Below, in pieces: positions 17,066 to 25,104 of a stretch of DNA of 64,000 bases; position 1 is the stretch's first letter; each line of letters begins with the position of its first letter. A program made the translations under genes and the position numbers. The stretch lies in the NCBI RefSeq assembly GCF_000306785.1, contig NC_017955.1, forward strand, positions 2,728,001-2,792,000, written 5' to 3'. The notes under the pieces are model-generated. The model saw only the letters and a program-made list of their open reading frames with translations. It made no database searches and was not told the DNA's origin. This DNA is from Modestobacter italicus (lineage in GTDB: Bacteria > Actinomycetota > Actinomycetes > Mycobacteriales > Geodermatophilaceae).

Positions 17066-18328
17066 TCACATCACAGCGGTCCGGTGAAGCGGCACCGCAT
17101 GTCCGACCGGGGTCCCGTCCTCGATCCAGAGGCCGACCGCACCGGAGCCGAAGAGCTGCTCGATCGCCAGGATCGCCGCGCCGGTCACGCCCTCCCGGAA
17201 GTCGAGAGAGGCCGGACGGACGGTCAGGCGCTGGGCGGCCAGCTTCGACGTCCGACGCAGCAGGGTCTCCTCGAAGATGCGGAAGACCCGCTCACCCACG
17301 CGCAGCGCGCCACCGCCCAGGACGACGGTGCCCGGGTTGACGAAGTTGACCAGGTTGGCGGCGGTCGCGCCGATGAGGCGGCTGCCCCGGTCGACCTCGC
17401 TCGCAGCCAGCGGGTCCCCCGCCCGGGCGGCGAGGCCGACGTCCTCCGCCGTCAGTCGGCCGTGGTCGGCGAGCCGGGCTGCCAGCACCGGGCTCTCGGT
17501 GGCCCGTTCGGTGAGGCGGCGGACCAGCCCCCAACCACCGGTCACCGCCTCCAGGCAGCCCGTCTGGCCGCACCGGCACTGCACGGCGGGGTCCTCGGTC
17601 ACCTGCAGATGGCCGATGTCGCCGGCCGCGCCGGTGTCGCCCCGGAAGACGCTGCCCCGCGAGACGAGACCGGCGCCCACGCCCTCGTCGACGAAGACGT
17701 AGAGCAGGTCACGGCCGTCCTGCGGCTCCCCCTTGTGCCACTCCCCCAGCGCCATGAGGTTCACGTCGTTGTCGACCCAGACCGGCGCGTCATAGCGCTC
17801 CCGGAACCAGGACCGCACGCTGTAGCCGTCCCAGCCCGGCATGATCGGCGGGTCGACGAGCCGACCGGTGCCGAAGTCCACCGGGCCGGCCACCCCGATG
17901 CCGAAGGCCCACGGTTCGGTGCGGGTCCTGCGGGCCAGCCGGACGAAGAGGGCGTCGAGCACCTCGAGCGTCTGGTCCGGGCGGTCCGCGGCGACCCAGT
18001 CCTCGTGCAGCGAGGCGACGAGGGTCCCGTCGAGGGTGGCCACGGCGGCGGTCATCTCGGTGGCGCCGATCATGCCGGCGTATACGTGCCCGGCCTCGGT
18101 GCGGAAGCGCAGCAGCCGGGAGGGCCGCCCACCTGCCGACGGAGCAAGGTCCCCGTCCTCCAGCAAGCCGACGTCGATGGCCTGCTGCACCCGCTGGGTG
18201 ACCACCTTGCGGCCGAGCCCGGTCTCCTGCTCCAGGGCCGGGCGGGTGACGGCCTGCCCGGTCCGCACGAGGTTGATCAGCTTGCCGTGGATGAACGACT
18301 CCTGCGGGGAGGGTGCAGAGCTGCTCAC
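17066..18328 (-). CDS. ROK family transcriptional repressor
   Basis: A 420-residue regulator. Residues about 10-75 form a winged helix-turn-helix (LVRTGQAVTRPALEQETGLG), and the rest is a ROK sugar-kinase-like domain with the zinc motif CRCGQTGCLEA. ROK repressors release DNA when they bind a sugar. It starts with GTG at 18328. The gene lies between the transporter/enzyme operon and the divergent GH3 gene, and matched operator-like repeats sit in both promoters, so it probably controls both and, since its own start is 26 bp from the second site, itself too. The inducing sugar is unknown. Confidence 0.92.
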   Translation of the reverse strand: MSSSAPSPQESFIHGKLINLVRTGQAVTRPALEQETGLGRKVVTQRVQQAIDVGLLEDGDLAPSAGGRPSRLLRFRTEAGHVYAGMIGATEMTAAVATLDGTLVASLHEDWVAADRPDQTLEVLDALFVRLARRTRTEPWAFGIGVAGPVDFGTGRLVDPPIMPGWDGYSVRSWFRERYDAPVWVDNDVNLMALGEWHKGEPQDGRDLLYVFVDEGVGAGLVSRGSVFRGDTGAAGDIGHLQVTEDPAVQCRCGQTGCLEAVTGGWGLVRRLTERATESPVLAARLADHGRLTAEDVGLAARAGDPLAASEVDRGSRLIGATAANLVNFVNPGTVVLGGGALRVGERVFRIFEETLLRRTSKLAAQRLTVRPASLDFREGVTGAAILAIEQLFGSGAVGLWIEDGTPVGHAVPLHRTAVM

Positions 18329-18353
18329 GACGACCTCCCGAGGCTGTGGTGGA

Positions 18354-18382
18354 TTGCGATATGCGCTGTCGGCACTTAAGTT
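18354..18382 (+). promoter_or_regulatory. GH3 promoter with ROK operator
   Basis: -35 TTGCGA (18354-18359), 16-nt spacer, -10 TTAAGT (18376-18381). GGCACTTAAGTT (18371-18382) matches GGCACTAAAGTT of the operon promoter at all but one base, and the imperfect repeat GCGCTGTCGGCAC occupies the spacer as in the other promoter. It lies only 26 bp from the ROK start codon, so autoregulation is possible. Confidence 0.7.
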
Positions 18383-18511
18383 ACGTGCACCTGCGGCTCA
18401 GCGGCAGTGCTGATCGTGACTTCATCATCCCGTCTCCCCGCGCGACGTCCCGATGCCACCGGTCCGTCCGGCGCCGAGGGGCGGCGACCCACTACGTCGG
18501 AAGGCCTGTCC

Positions 18512-20368
18512 ATGACCCGCAGGACGACCACCTCCCCGGACGGCGTCACGTTCCGGGACCTCAACGGCAACGGCGTACTGGACCCGTACGAGGACCCGCG
18601 GCTGTCCCCCGCGGAGCGCGTCGCAGACCTCCTCCCCCGGTTGTCGGCGGAGGAGAAGGCCGGCCTGCTGTTCCACATGATCACCGGGGTGGGCGAGCCC
18701 GGAGCCCACGACGTGCCGGGGCCCTTCGGCCCGCGGACGCCGCGGGACCTGGTGACCGGGCTCCACCTCAACCACTTCAACGTCGGCCAGCTACCCCCGG
18801 TGCGTGAGACGGTCCGCTGGCAGAACGCGATGCAGGAGCTGGCGGAGGAGACCCCGCACGGCATCCCGATCACCTTCTCCAGCGACCCGCGGCACGGGTT
18901 CACCCAGAACATCGGCATGGCCCTGGCCGCGGACGCCCTGTCGCAGTGGCCGGAGCCGCTCGGCCTGGCCGCCATCGGCGACCCCGAGCTGGTGCAGCGG
19001 TTCGCCGACATCGCCCGCCAGGAGTACCTGGCCCTGGGCCTGCGCGCAGCCTTGCACCCGCAGGTCGACCTGGCGACCGAGCCGCGCTGGGCCCGGCAGG
19101 CGCAGACGTTCGGGCAGGACCGCGCGACCGCTTCCGTGTTCGTCACCGCCTGGCTGCGGGGCATGCAGGGCGAGGTCCTGGGGTCCGACGGCGTCGCGTG
19201 CACCACGAAGCACTTCCCCGGCGGCGGCCCGCAGGCCGACGGTGAGGACCCGCACTTCCCGTACGGCCGGGAGCAGGTCTACCCCGGGGGGCGGTTCGAC
19301 GAGCACCTCGAGCCCTTCCGGGCGGCGATCGCCGCGGGCACCAGCGGGCTGATGCCCTACTACGGCATGCCGGTGGGGTTGTCGCTGGACGGCGAGCCGG
19401 TCGAGGAGGTCGGTTTCGCGTTCAACCGCCGGATCCTGACCGGCCTGCTGCGGCAGGAGCTGAGCTTCGACGGCGTGGTGCTCAGCGACTGGGGGCTGGT
19501 CACCGACGTCGAGGTCTTCGGGAAGCCCTTCCCGGCCAAGGCGTGGGGCGTCGAGCACCTGTCCCCGCTCGAACGCGTCGCCCTCCTGCTGGAGGCAGGC
19601 TGCGACCAGCTGGGCGGCGAGACGCGGACGGACCTGGTGCTGGAGCTGCTCCGTCAGGGCCGGCTCACCGATGAGCGGCTGGACGAGTCGGTGCGACGGG
19701 TCCTGCTCGTCAAGTTCCAGCTGGGGCTCTTCGACGACCCCTACGTCGACGAGGACGCGGCCGGGCGGGTCGTCGGCGCCGCGGAGTTCCGCGCGGCCGG
19801 CCACCGTGCCCAGGCCGAGGCGGTCACCGTGCTCCGCAACGAGGGGGTCCTCCCGCTCGGCAAGGGCCGCCGGGTCTACGTCGAGGGGGTCGACCCTGGG
19901 GTGGCCGCGGGTCTCGGGACGGTGGTCACCGACCCGGCGGACGCCGACGTCGCCGTCGTCCGGCTGGCGGCGCCCCACGAGGCTCGGGACACCTACTTCT
20001 TGGAGGCGATGACCCACCAGGGTTCCCTCGACTTCCCCGCCGCGGTGGTGGACCGGATCGTGGCGCTGGCGGCCCGGGTGCCCGTCGTCCTCGACGTCTA
20101 CCTCGACCGCCCGGCGGTGCTCAGCCCGTTCGACGAAGTGGTCCGGGCCCTGGTGGTCGACTTCGGCGCGAGCGACGCCGCGCTGCTGGACGCCCTCACC
20201 GGACGGGTCTCTCCGCGAGGTCGCCTCCCGGTGGAGCTGCCTCGGTCGATGGCGGCGGTGCGCGCTTCCCGGCCGGACGTCCCGTCCGACACCGCGGACC
20301 CGCTCTACCCCCATGGCTTCGGACTGGACCTGCCGCCCACGCCTCACGGCAGTCCGGTGGGCTCGTGA
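18512..20368 (+). CDS. glycoside hydrolase family 3
   Basis: A 618-residue GH3 enzyme with the nucleophile D326 in GVVLSDWG and the substrate-binding KHFPG (K233-H234). An early segment DLNGNGVLDPYED (16-28) has the spacing of an EF-hand/dockerin calcium loop. There is no signal peptide, so it should act in the cytoplasm, most simply as a beta-glucosidase or beta-xylosidase on imported glycosides. The start at 18512 is preferred because GGAAGG lies 7 nt upstream; the open frame extends to 18407 without a ribosome site and would overlap the promoter's transcribed leader. Divergent from, and probably controlled by, the ROK gene. Confidence 0.9.
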   Translation: MTRRTTTSPDGVTFRDLNGNGVLDPYEDPRLSPAERVADLLPRLSAEEKAGLLFHMITGVGEPGAHDVPGPFGPRTPRDLVTGLHLNHFNVGQLPPVRETVRWQNAMQELAEETPHGIPITFSSDPRHGFTQNIGMALAADALSQWPEPLGLAAIGDPELVQRFADIARQEYLALGLRAALHPQVDLATEPRWARQAQTFGQDRATASVFVTAWLRGMQGEVLGSDGVACTTKHFPGGGPQADGEDPHFPYGREQVYPGGRFDEHLEPFRAAIAAGTSGLMPYYGMPVGLSLDGEPVEEVGFAFNRRILTGLLRQELSFDGVVLSDWGLVTDVEVFGKPFPAKAWGVEHLSPLERVALLLEAGCDQLGGETRTDLVLELLRQGRLTDERLDESVRRVLLVKFQLGLFDDPYVDEDAAGRVVGAAEFRAAGHRAQAEAVTVLRNEGVLPLGKGRRVYVEGVDPGVAAGLGTVVTDPADADVAVVRLAAPHEARDTYFLEAMTHQGSLDFPAAVVDRIVALAARVPVVLDVYLDRPAVLSPFDEVVRALVVDFGASDAALLDALTGRVSPRGRLPVELPRSMAAVRASRPDVPSDTADPLYPHGFGLDLPPTPHGSPVGS

Positions 20369-20410
20369 GCCCCTCCCCGCCGCCGATGCTGCGATGACCG
20401 AGCCATCTCC

Positions 20411-20875
20411 TCACCCGATGTCGGGGGGACGCCGCCCGGCACGCAGCGCCGGGTGCAGCCAGCGCGCACCGGGCCCCTCCTGCGCCGCCAGGTCGCCGGC
20501 GTTGGAGAGCGCGCAGCGGTCCAGCGACAGGCAGCCGCAGCCGATGCAGGAGTCCAGCCCGTCGCGCAGCTGGGTGAGCGCGGCGATCTGCTCGTCCAGC
20601 CGGCTCCGCCAGCCCGCCGACAGCCGGGCCCAGTCCCGGGCGGTCGGGGTGCGCCCCTCGGGCAGCGTGCCCAGCGCGGAGCGGATCTCGGCCAGCGACA
20701 GGCCGACGTTCTGCGCGGCCCGGACGAACGCCAGCCGGCGCAGCACGCTGCGCGGGTAGCGGCGGGCACCGCCCGCCGTGCGGGTCGAGCTGACCAGCCC
20801 CTGCGCCTCGTACCAGCGCACCGCCGACGGCGCGAGACCGGCCCGGGCGGCGACCTCCCCGACCGAGAGCTCCAC
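20411..20875 (-). CDS. soxR: redox-sensitive MerR-type activator SoxR
   Basis: A 154-residue MerR-family protein. The N-terminal helix-turn-helix reads LSVGEVAARAGLAPSAVRWY, followed by the dimerisation helix, and the C-terminus carries CIGCGCLSLDRC, the four-Cys [2Fe-2S] cluster motif of SoxR. SoxR senses redox-active compounds and activates promoters with an over-long spacer. It starts with GTG at 20875 after an AGGGGG stretch; the length equals that of characterised SoxR proteins. A SoxR box lies 14 bp upstream in the intergenic region shared with the divergent SDR gene. Confidence 0.93.
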   Translation of the reverse strand: MELSVGEVAARAGLAPSAVRWYEAQGLVSSTRTAGGARRYPRSVLRRLAFVRAAQNVGLSLAEIRSALGTLPEGRTPTARDWARLSAGWRSRLDEQIAALTQLRDGLDSCIGCGCLSLDRCALSNAGDLAAQEGPGARWLHPALRAGRRPPDIG

Positions 20876-20889
20876 CGCCGGCCCCCTTG

Positions 20890-20909
20890 ACCTCAAGTCC
20901 ACGTGAAGT
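20890..20909. promoter_or_regulatory. SoxR box
   Basis: ACCTCAAG-TCCA-CGTGAAGT: two 8-bp half-sites with a 4-bp spacer, the same geometry as the classical soxS operator. The left half is identical to it and the right half matches at 6 of 8 positions. It lies between soxR and the SDR gene, 14 bp from each start codon, so both may be controlled. Confidence 0.75.
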
Positions 20910-20923
20910 CTGAGGGTAGCGCC

Positions 20924-21625
20924 ATGACACCCCCCACCGCACTGGTCACCGGCGCCTCCCGCGGCCTCGGTCTCGCCCTGGCCACCGCGCTCAGCGCGCA
21001 GGGCTGGCAGCTCGTCCTGGACGCCCGGGACGGCGACCGGCTGGCCGCCGCCGTCGCCGCCCTGCCGTTCCCCGACCTCGTCACCGCGCTCCCCGGCGAC
21101 GTCGCCGACCCCGCGCACCGCGCCGCGCTGGCCGGCGCCGTCCCCGCCCGGCTCGACCTGCTGGTCAGCAACGCCAGCGACCTGGGCCCCAGCCCGCTCC
21201 CCCGGCTCGCCGACCTGCCGCTCGGCGCGTTCGAGCGGGTGCTCGCGGTCAACACCGTGGCGCCGCTGGCGCTGGTGCAGCTGCTGCTGCCGGCGCTGCG
21301 CCGGGCCGGTGGACGGGTGCTGCAGGTCAGCTCGGACGCCGCCGTCGAGGCCTACGCCGGCTGGGGCGGCTACGGGGCGAGCAAGGCCGCCCTCGACCAG
21401 CTCAGCGGGGTGCTCGCCGTCGAGGAGCCCGGGCTGCGGGTGTACGCGGTCGACCCGGGCGACATGGCCACCGATCTGCACCAGGCCGCGTTCCCGGGCG
21501 AGGACGTCAGCGACCGGCCCGCCCCGGCGAGCGTCGTCCCGGCGCTGCTCCGGCTGGTCGCCGGGGAGCTGCCCAGCGGCCGCTACCGGGCCGCGGAGCT
21601 GGCCCCCGCGGGAGCGCGGGCATGA
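20924..21625 (+). CDS. short-chain dehydrogenase/reductase
   Basis: A 233-residue SDR with the cofactor motif TGASRGLG near residue 8, the NAS segment (LLVSNASDLG), and the YxxxK pair YGASK with a preceding Ser in QVSSDA. The start at 20924 has GAGGG 8 nt upstream; the open frame to 20903 would begin inside the SoxR box. Control by SoxR suggests it reduces quinone-like or other redox-cycling compounds (inference). The last codons overlap the next ATG (ATGA, 21622-21625). Confidence 0.88.
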   Translation: MTPPTALVTGASRGLGLALATALSAQGWQLVLDARDGDRLAAAVAALPFPDLVTALPGDVADPAHRAALAGAVPARLDLLVSNASDLGPSPLPRLADLPLGAFERVLAVNTVAPLALVQLLLPALRRAGGRVLQVSSDAAVEAYAGWGGYGASKAALDQLSGVLAVEEPGLRVYAVDPGDMATDLHQAAFPGEDVSDRPAPASVVPALLRLVAGELPSGRYRAAELAPAGARA

Positions 21626-22659
21626 CCGCGCCGTTCACCCTCCCGCCCGGGTCGGAGGCCACCGCTCCTCCGGAGCGCCGCGGCCTGGCCCGGGACGGCG
21701 TCACGCTGCTCGCCGCCCGGCCCGGCGCCGTCACCCCCCACCGCTTCCGCGACCTGCCCGACCTGCTGGCGCCCGGCGACGTCGTCGTGGTCAACACCTC
21801 CCCGACCGCCCCGGCCCGGCTGGACGCGGTCCGCGGCGACGGCACCGCCACCCCGGTGCACGTCGCCACCCCGCTGGACGACGGCGGCTGGGTGGTGGAG
21901 GTCCGCCGCCCGGACAACAGCGGGCCCGACCTGGGCGTGGAGCCGGGGTCGGTGCTGCTGCTGCCGGGTGGGGTGGAGCTGCGGCTGGTCGCGCCGTTCC
22001 CGGTCCCCGGCTCCCGGCTGTGGCGGGCCGCCGCCGACCCGGCGGTGACCCCGGCCGCGCACCTCGCCCGGTACGGGACGCCGATCCGCTACGGCCACCT
22101 GGCCCGCGCCGTCCCGCTCGCCGCCCTGCAGAACGTCTACGCCACCCCGGTCGGCCCGCAGGAGATGGGCAGCGCGGAGATGGCCAGCGCCGGACGACCG
22201 TTCACCGACCGGCTGCTGGTGCGGCTGGTGGCCCGCGGCATCACCGTGCTGCCGCTGCTGCTGCACACCGGCGTCTCCAGCCCGGAGCTGCACGAGCCCC
22301 CGGCCCCGGAGCGGTTCGCTGTCCCGGCGGCCACCGCCCGGGTCGTCACGGGCACCCGGGCGGCGGGCGGGCGGGTCGTCGCGGTCGGCACCACCGTCAC
22401 CCGGGCGCTGGAGTCGGCCACCGGCGAGGACGGCGTGACCCGGCCGGCGTCGGGCTGGACCGACCTGGTGCTCTCCGCGGACCGGCCGGCGCGGGTGGTG
22501 GGCGGTCTGGTCACCGGGCTGCACGCGCCCGAGGCCAGCCACCTGCAGCTGCTCGCCGCGGTCGCCGGGGTGGACCTCGTCGACCGGGCGTACCGGTCGG
22601 CGGTCGCCGCGCACCTGCTGTGGCACGAGTTCGGCGACTCGATGCTCTTCCTGCCCTGA
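21622..22659 (+). CDS. queA: QueA-like S-adenosylmethionine:tRNA ribosyltransferase-isomerase
   Basis: A 345-residue protein with the characteristic QueA landmarks in order: VVVNTSPT, GTPIRYGHL, SAEMASAGRPF, LHTGVSS, VVAVGTTVTRALE, GLVTGLHAPE and a terminal FGDSML. QueA adds the ribosyl moiety of SAM to 7-aminomethyl-7-deazaguanine in tRNA during queuosine synthesis. No other queuosine gene is visible in the window and the gene is translationally coupled to an SDR behind a SoxR box, so a non-tRNA role for this actinobacterial paralog is possible. Symbol refers to family, not proven function. Confidence 0.8.
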   Translation: MTAPFTLPPGSEATAPPERRGLARDGVTLLAARPGAVTPHRFRDLPDLLAPGDVVVVNTSPTAPARLDAVRGDGTATPVHVATPLDDGGWVVEVRRPDNSGPDLGVEPGSVLLLPGGVELRLVAPFPVPGSRLWRAAADPAVTPAAHLARYGTPIRYGHLARAVPLAALQNVYATPVGPQEMGSAEMASAGRPFTDRLLVRLVARGITVLPLLLHTGVSSPELHEPPAPERFAVPAATARVVTGTRAAGGRVVAVGTTVTRALESATGEDGVTRPASGWTDLVLSADRPARVVGGLVTGLHAPEASHLQLLAAVAGVDLVDRAYRSAVAAHLLWHEFGDSMLFLP

Positions 22660-22678
22660 CGAGTCCTGCCCTGACGAG
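22650..22678 (+). repeat. tandem 14-bp duplication across the queA stop
   Basis: CCTGCCCTGACGAG occurs twice with a period of 15 bp (22650-22663 and 22665-22678), so the last codons and stop are duplicated just after the gene. It looks like a small slippage duplication. Confidence 0.8.
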
Positions 22679-22689
22679 CCGCCGGCGGG

Positions 22690-23955
22690 TCACCCGGGCG
22701 GGTCGCCCAGCCCGCGCAGCCGGGCGGTGAGGAACTCCCGCTCGACGGCGTTCGCGGTGAGGGACAGCGCCTGGGTGTACGCCGCCCGCGCCTCGGGGAC
22801 CCGGCCGAGCCGGCGGAGGAAGTCCGCCCGCGCGGCCGGCAGGTATCCGTAGCCGGCCAGCTGCCGTTCACCGGCCAGGGCGTCCAGCTCGGCCAGGCCG
22901 GCGGCCGCTCCCCGGGCGAACCCGACGGCAACGGCGCGGTTGAGCGCGACCACCGGCGAGGGCCACAGCTGGGTGAGCACCCCGTAGAGCGCCACGATCT
23001 CGTGCCAGTCGGTGTCGTCCCAGGTCGGCGACTCGGCGTGGACGGCGGCGATCGCCGCCTGCAGCGCGTAGCGCGGCGGTGGGCGGCTGCGCAACGCCTC
23101 CCGCACGAGCTCGGCACCCTCGGCGATGGCCGGCCGGTCCCACCGCGCGCGGTCCTGCTCCTCGAGCAGCAGCAGCCGGCCGTCCGGCGCGGTGCGGGTC
23201 TCCCGGCGGGCGTCGGTCAGCAGCATCAGCGCCAGCAGCCCCGCCACGGCCGGGTCGGCGGGGAGCAGCCGGCGCAGCATCCGGCCCAGCTCGACCGACC
23301 GCTGCACGAGGTCGCGCCGCACGAGCTCGTCCCCTGCCGGGGTGGTGTGCCCGGTGGTGAACAGCAGGTGCACCACGGACAGGACGGCGTCCACCCGCTG
23401 CGGCAGCTCGGCGGCCGAGGGCACCCGGTACGGGATCCGGGCCACCGCGATCTTCTTCTTGGCCCGGGTGATCCGGGCGGCCATGGTCGCCTCGCCCACC
23501 AGGAAGGCGCGGGCCACGTCCGCGGTGGACAGCCCGCACATCAGGCGCAGGGTGAGCGCGACCTGCGCCGACCGGTCCAGCGCCGGGTGGCAGCACGTGA
23601 CGATCAGGCGCAGCCGGTCGTCGGACAGCCCGGCGTCCTCGCCGACCAGCTCGCCGGGCCCGGCCACGGTCTCCTCCTCCACGAGCAGCGGGAGGTACCG
23701 GCGCTCCACGCCGCGGTGGCGGACGACGTTGAGGGCGCGCCGCTTGGCGGTCGTGGTCAGCCACGCCCCCGGCCGCGCGGGGACCCCGTGCACCCGCCAG
23801 TCGGTGAGCGCTGCTGCGAACGCGTCCTGCGCGCACTCCTCGGCGGCGTCGAGGTCGCGGGTGACGCGCACCGTCGCGGCGAGCACGGAGGCCCACTCGC
23901 GACGGTGCGCGTCCGCGACCGCCGCGGCCACCGCGGGGGTGTCCTCGACGGTCAT
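22690..23955 (-). CDS. ECF42-type RNA polymerase sigma factor with C-terminal TPR-like domain
   Basis: A 421-residue protein. Residues 1-180 contain sigma-2 (AEECAQDAFAAALTDW, with TTAKRRALNVVRHR) and sigma-4 (LSTADVARAFLVGEATMAARITRAKKKI). The rest is the DUF6596/TPR-like extension typical of ECF42 factors, needed for their activity instead of a classical anti-sigma. The gene directly follows a DGPF/YCII gene (19 bp), the standard ECF42 partner. ECF42 factors are tied to antibiotic or stress responses in some actinobacteria. Confidence 0.9.
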   Translation of the reverse strand: MTVEDTPAVAAAVADAHRREWASVLAATVRVTRDLDAAEECAQDAFAAALTDWRVHGVPARPGAWLTTTAKRRALNVVRHRGVERRYLPLLVEEETVAGPGELVGEDAGLSDDRLRLIVTCCHPALDRSAQVALTLRLMCGLSTADVARAFLVGEATMAARITRAKKKIAVARIPYRVPSAAELPQRVDAVLSVVHLLFTTGHTTPAGDELVRRDLVQRSVELGRMLRRLLPADPAVAGLLALMLLTDARRETRTAPDGRLLLLEEQDRARWDRPAIAEGAELVREALRSRPPPRYALQAAIAAVHAESPTWDDTDWHEIVALYGVLTQLWPSPVVALNRAVAVGFARGAAAGLAELDALAGERQLAGYGYLPAARADFLRRLGRVPEARAAYTQALSLTANAVEREFLTARLRGLGDPPG

Positions 23956-23974
23956 GCCCGGCGCCCGGCCCGGC

Positions 23975-24319
23975 TCAGCCGAAGGTCATGACCGGACGGA
24001 CCTCGACCCCGCCGAAGCGGGCCGGGCACAGCTTGCCGACGGCCAGGGCGGCGTCCAGGTCGGGGGCGTCGATGAGGTAGTAGCCGCCGAGCGCCTCCTT
24101 GGTCTCCACGAAGGGCCCGTCGGTCACCTCCGACCCGCCGCGCACGCTCGTGGCCGTGCCGGTGGGCTGCAGCGCCTCGCCGCCCACGAGGGTGACCCCG
24201 TGCTGCTCCACCGCGGCGGCGAAGTCGACGTGCGCCTGCGTGATCTCGGCGAGCTCCTCCGGTGTGGCCGCCTCGTACGGGGTCTCGTCCTCGTAGATCA
24301 AGATCAGGTACTGGCTCAT
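23975..24319 (-). CDS. YCII-related DGPF-motif protein
   Basis: A 114-residue dimeric alpha/beta-barrel-type protein with the DGPF motif in TDGPFVETKEALGGYYLI. Such proteins are encoded next to ECF42 sigma factors and are their likely targets or helpers. It begins MSQYLILIYED and lies 19 bp upstream of the sigma factor in the same direction. The 302 bp upstream to the next small ORF must hold the promoter; I see no convincing box there. Confidence 0.9.
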   Translation of the reverse strand: MSQYLILIYEDETPYEAATPEELAEITQAHVDFAAAVEQHGVTLVGGEALQPTGTATSVRGGSEVTDGPFVETKEALGGYYLIDAPDLDAALAVGKLCPARFGGVEVRPVMTFG

Positions 24320-24621
24320 CTCGTCCCCTCGGGGTCCCGGCCCGCTCTTCGGGCCTGCACCTGTACGACACGCGTGCCCGGCCCGGATCGACAGTTACGG
24401 CGGACCACGTCGCGTCCCGGCGTCCTACCACGTCGTGAGCTGCCCGGGGACCGACCGGCGCCCCGGCCGTGGTCGCGGCCTCGTCCCCGCTCCCGGGCAT
24501 CCGGCCCTGGTCGCCGACCCCCGGGGACCCGTCGGGCACCGTGCCGACGGAACGACGTCCGGCACCGGCTCAGGTCACCCACGGCAGGACCCGTCGCCGG
24601 CCCGGTCCACGGAGGAGCTGG
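24320..24621. other. 302-bp gap upstream of the YCII/ECF unit
   Basis: Leader of the YCII-sigma unit. It contains TCGTCCCC close to the start and no clear promoter, operator or hairpin that I can defend. Confidence 0.4.
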
Positions 24622-24783
24622 TCAGGGCGCCCGGACCCGGCCCGGGTCCCGGGGTGCCAGCAGCGGCCGCTCCGGTCCGCCGGCCGCCTCGGCCTCGTAG
24701 CGGCGGGTGACCTGACGCCCGAGCACGATGATCACCCCGGTCTCCAGCCCCAGACCGACGACGCAGACCAGCACCCACACCAT
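24622..24783 (-). CDS. small single-helix membrane protein
   Basis: A 53-codon frame beginning MVWVLVCVVGLGLETGVII, a clean hydrophobic helix, then LGRQVTRRYEAEAAG, a basic-to-acidic amphipathic tail. Codons show the strong third-position GC of real genes here. The ribosome site (GGGGACCGG just upstream of the ATG) is weak. It is too small to assign; a membrane-anchored regulator or transporter accessory are possibilities. The dyad at 24945-24961 lies 161 bp upstream. Confidence 0.5.
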   Translation of the reverse strand: MVWVLVCVVGLGLETGVIIVLGRQVTRRYEAEAAGGPERPLLAPRDPGRVRAP

Positions 24784-25104
24784 CCGGTCCCCACCCCACC
24801 CTTACCGGGTCGGGCCAGGTGCCGGGAGCTCAGCCGTCCTCGGCGCAGCGGAGCGGGGCGACCGTCCCGGCGGGTGCTGTCCTGGCGTCGGGCTGACGGC
24901 TGCTGGTCATGCGCGGATCCTCGGGGCGCCCGGCCGCCGCCGGATCACCCGTCGTGGGCGAACGGTGCGACCCGGCCCCGGCAGCGGTCCGGCTCTCCCG
25001 GGCCGAGCCCCCGCTCACCCCGGACGAGGGGTGCCCGCGGTGCCGGAGAGCGCGACGGTGTGGGGGTCCGGGCTCCGGCCCGGCGCGCCGTGAGGAGGTC
25101 GGCC
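24784..25104. other. 321-bp intergenic region with a 17-bp dyad
   Basis: Divergent region between the small minus-strand ORF and the Rv1733c-like gene. Besides the dyad at 24945-24961 it holds a weaker TCACCC-led half copy at 25015. I see no other gene with support. Confidence 0.5.
24945..24961. promoter_or_regulatory. 17-bp dyad, site 1
   Basis: TCACCCGTCGTGGGCGA. Fits TCNYCC-N5-GGGTGA with one change. 143 bp before the gene at 25105 and 161 bp before the minus-strand small ORF. Confidence 0.55.

Noticed and set aside
22690..24319. ECF sigma factor and DGPF protein as a novel signalling system
   Set aside because: This is the known ECF42 arrangement.
24830..24910. A 26-residue frame (MTSSRQPDARTAPAGTVAPL...) on the minus strand with GAGGA upstream
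   Set aside because: Low complexity, no neighbours to couple with and only a modest ribosome site; not separable from chance.
25015..25031. TCACCC-N5-GAGGGG as a second dyad before the Rv1733c-like gene
   Set aside because: Right half too diverged; may be chance.
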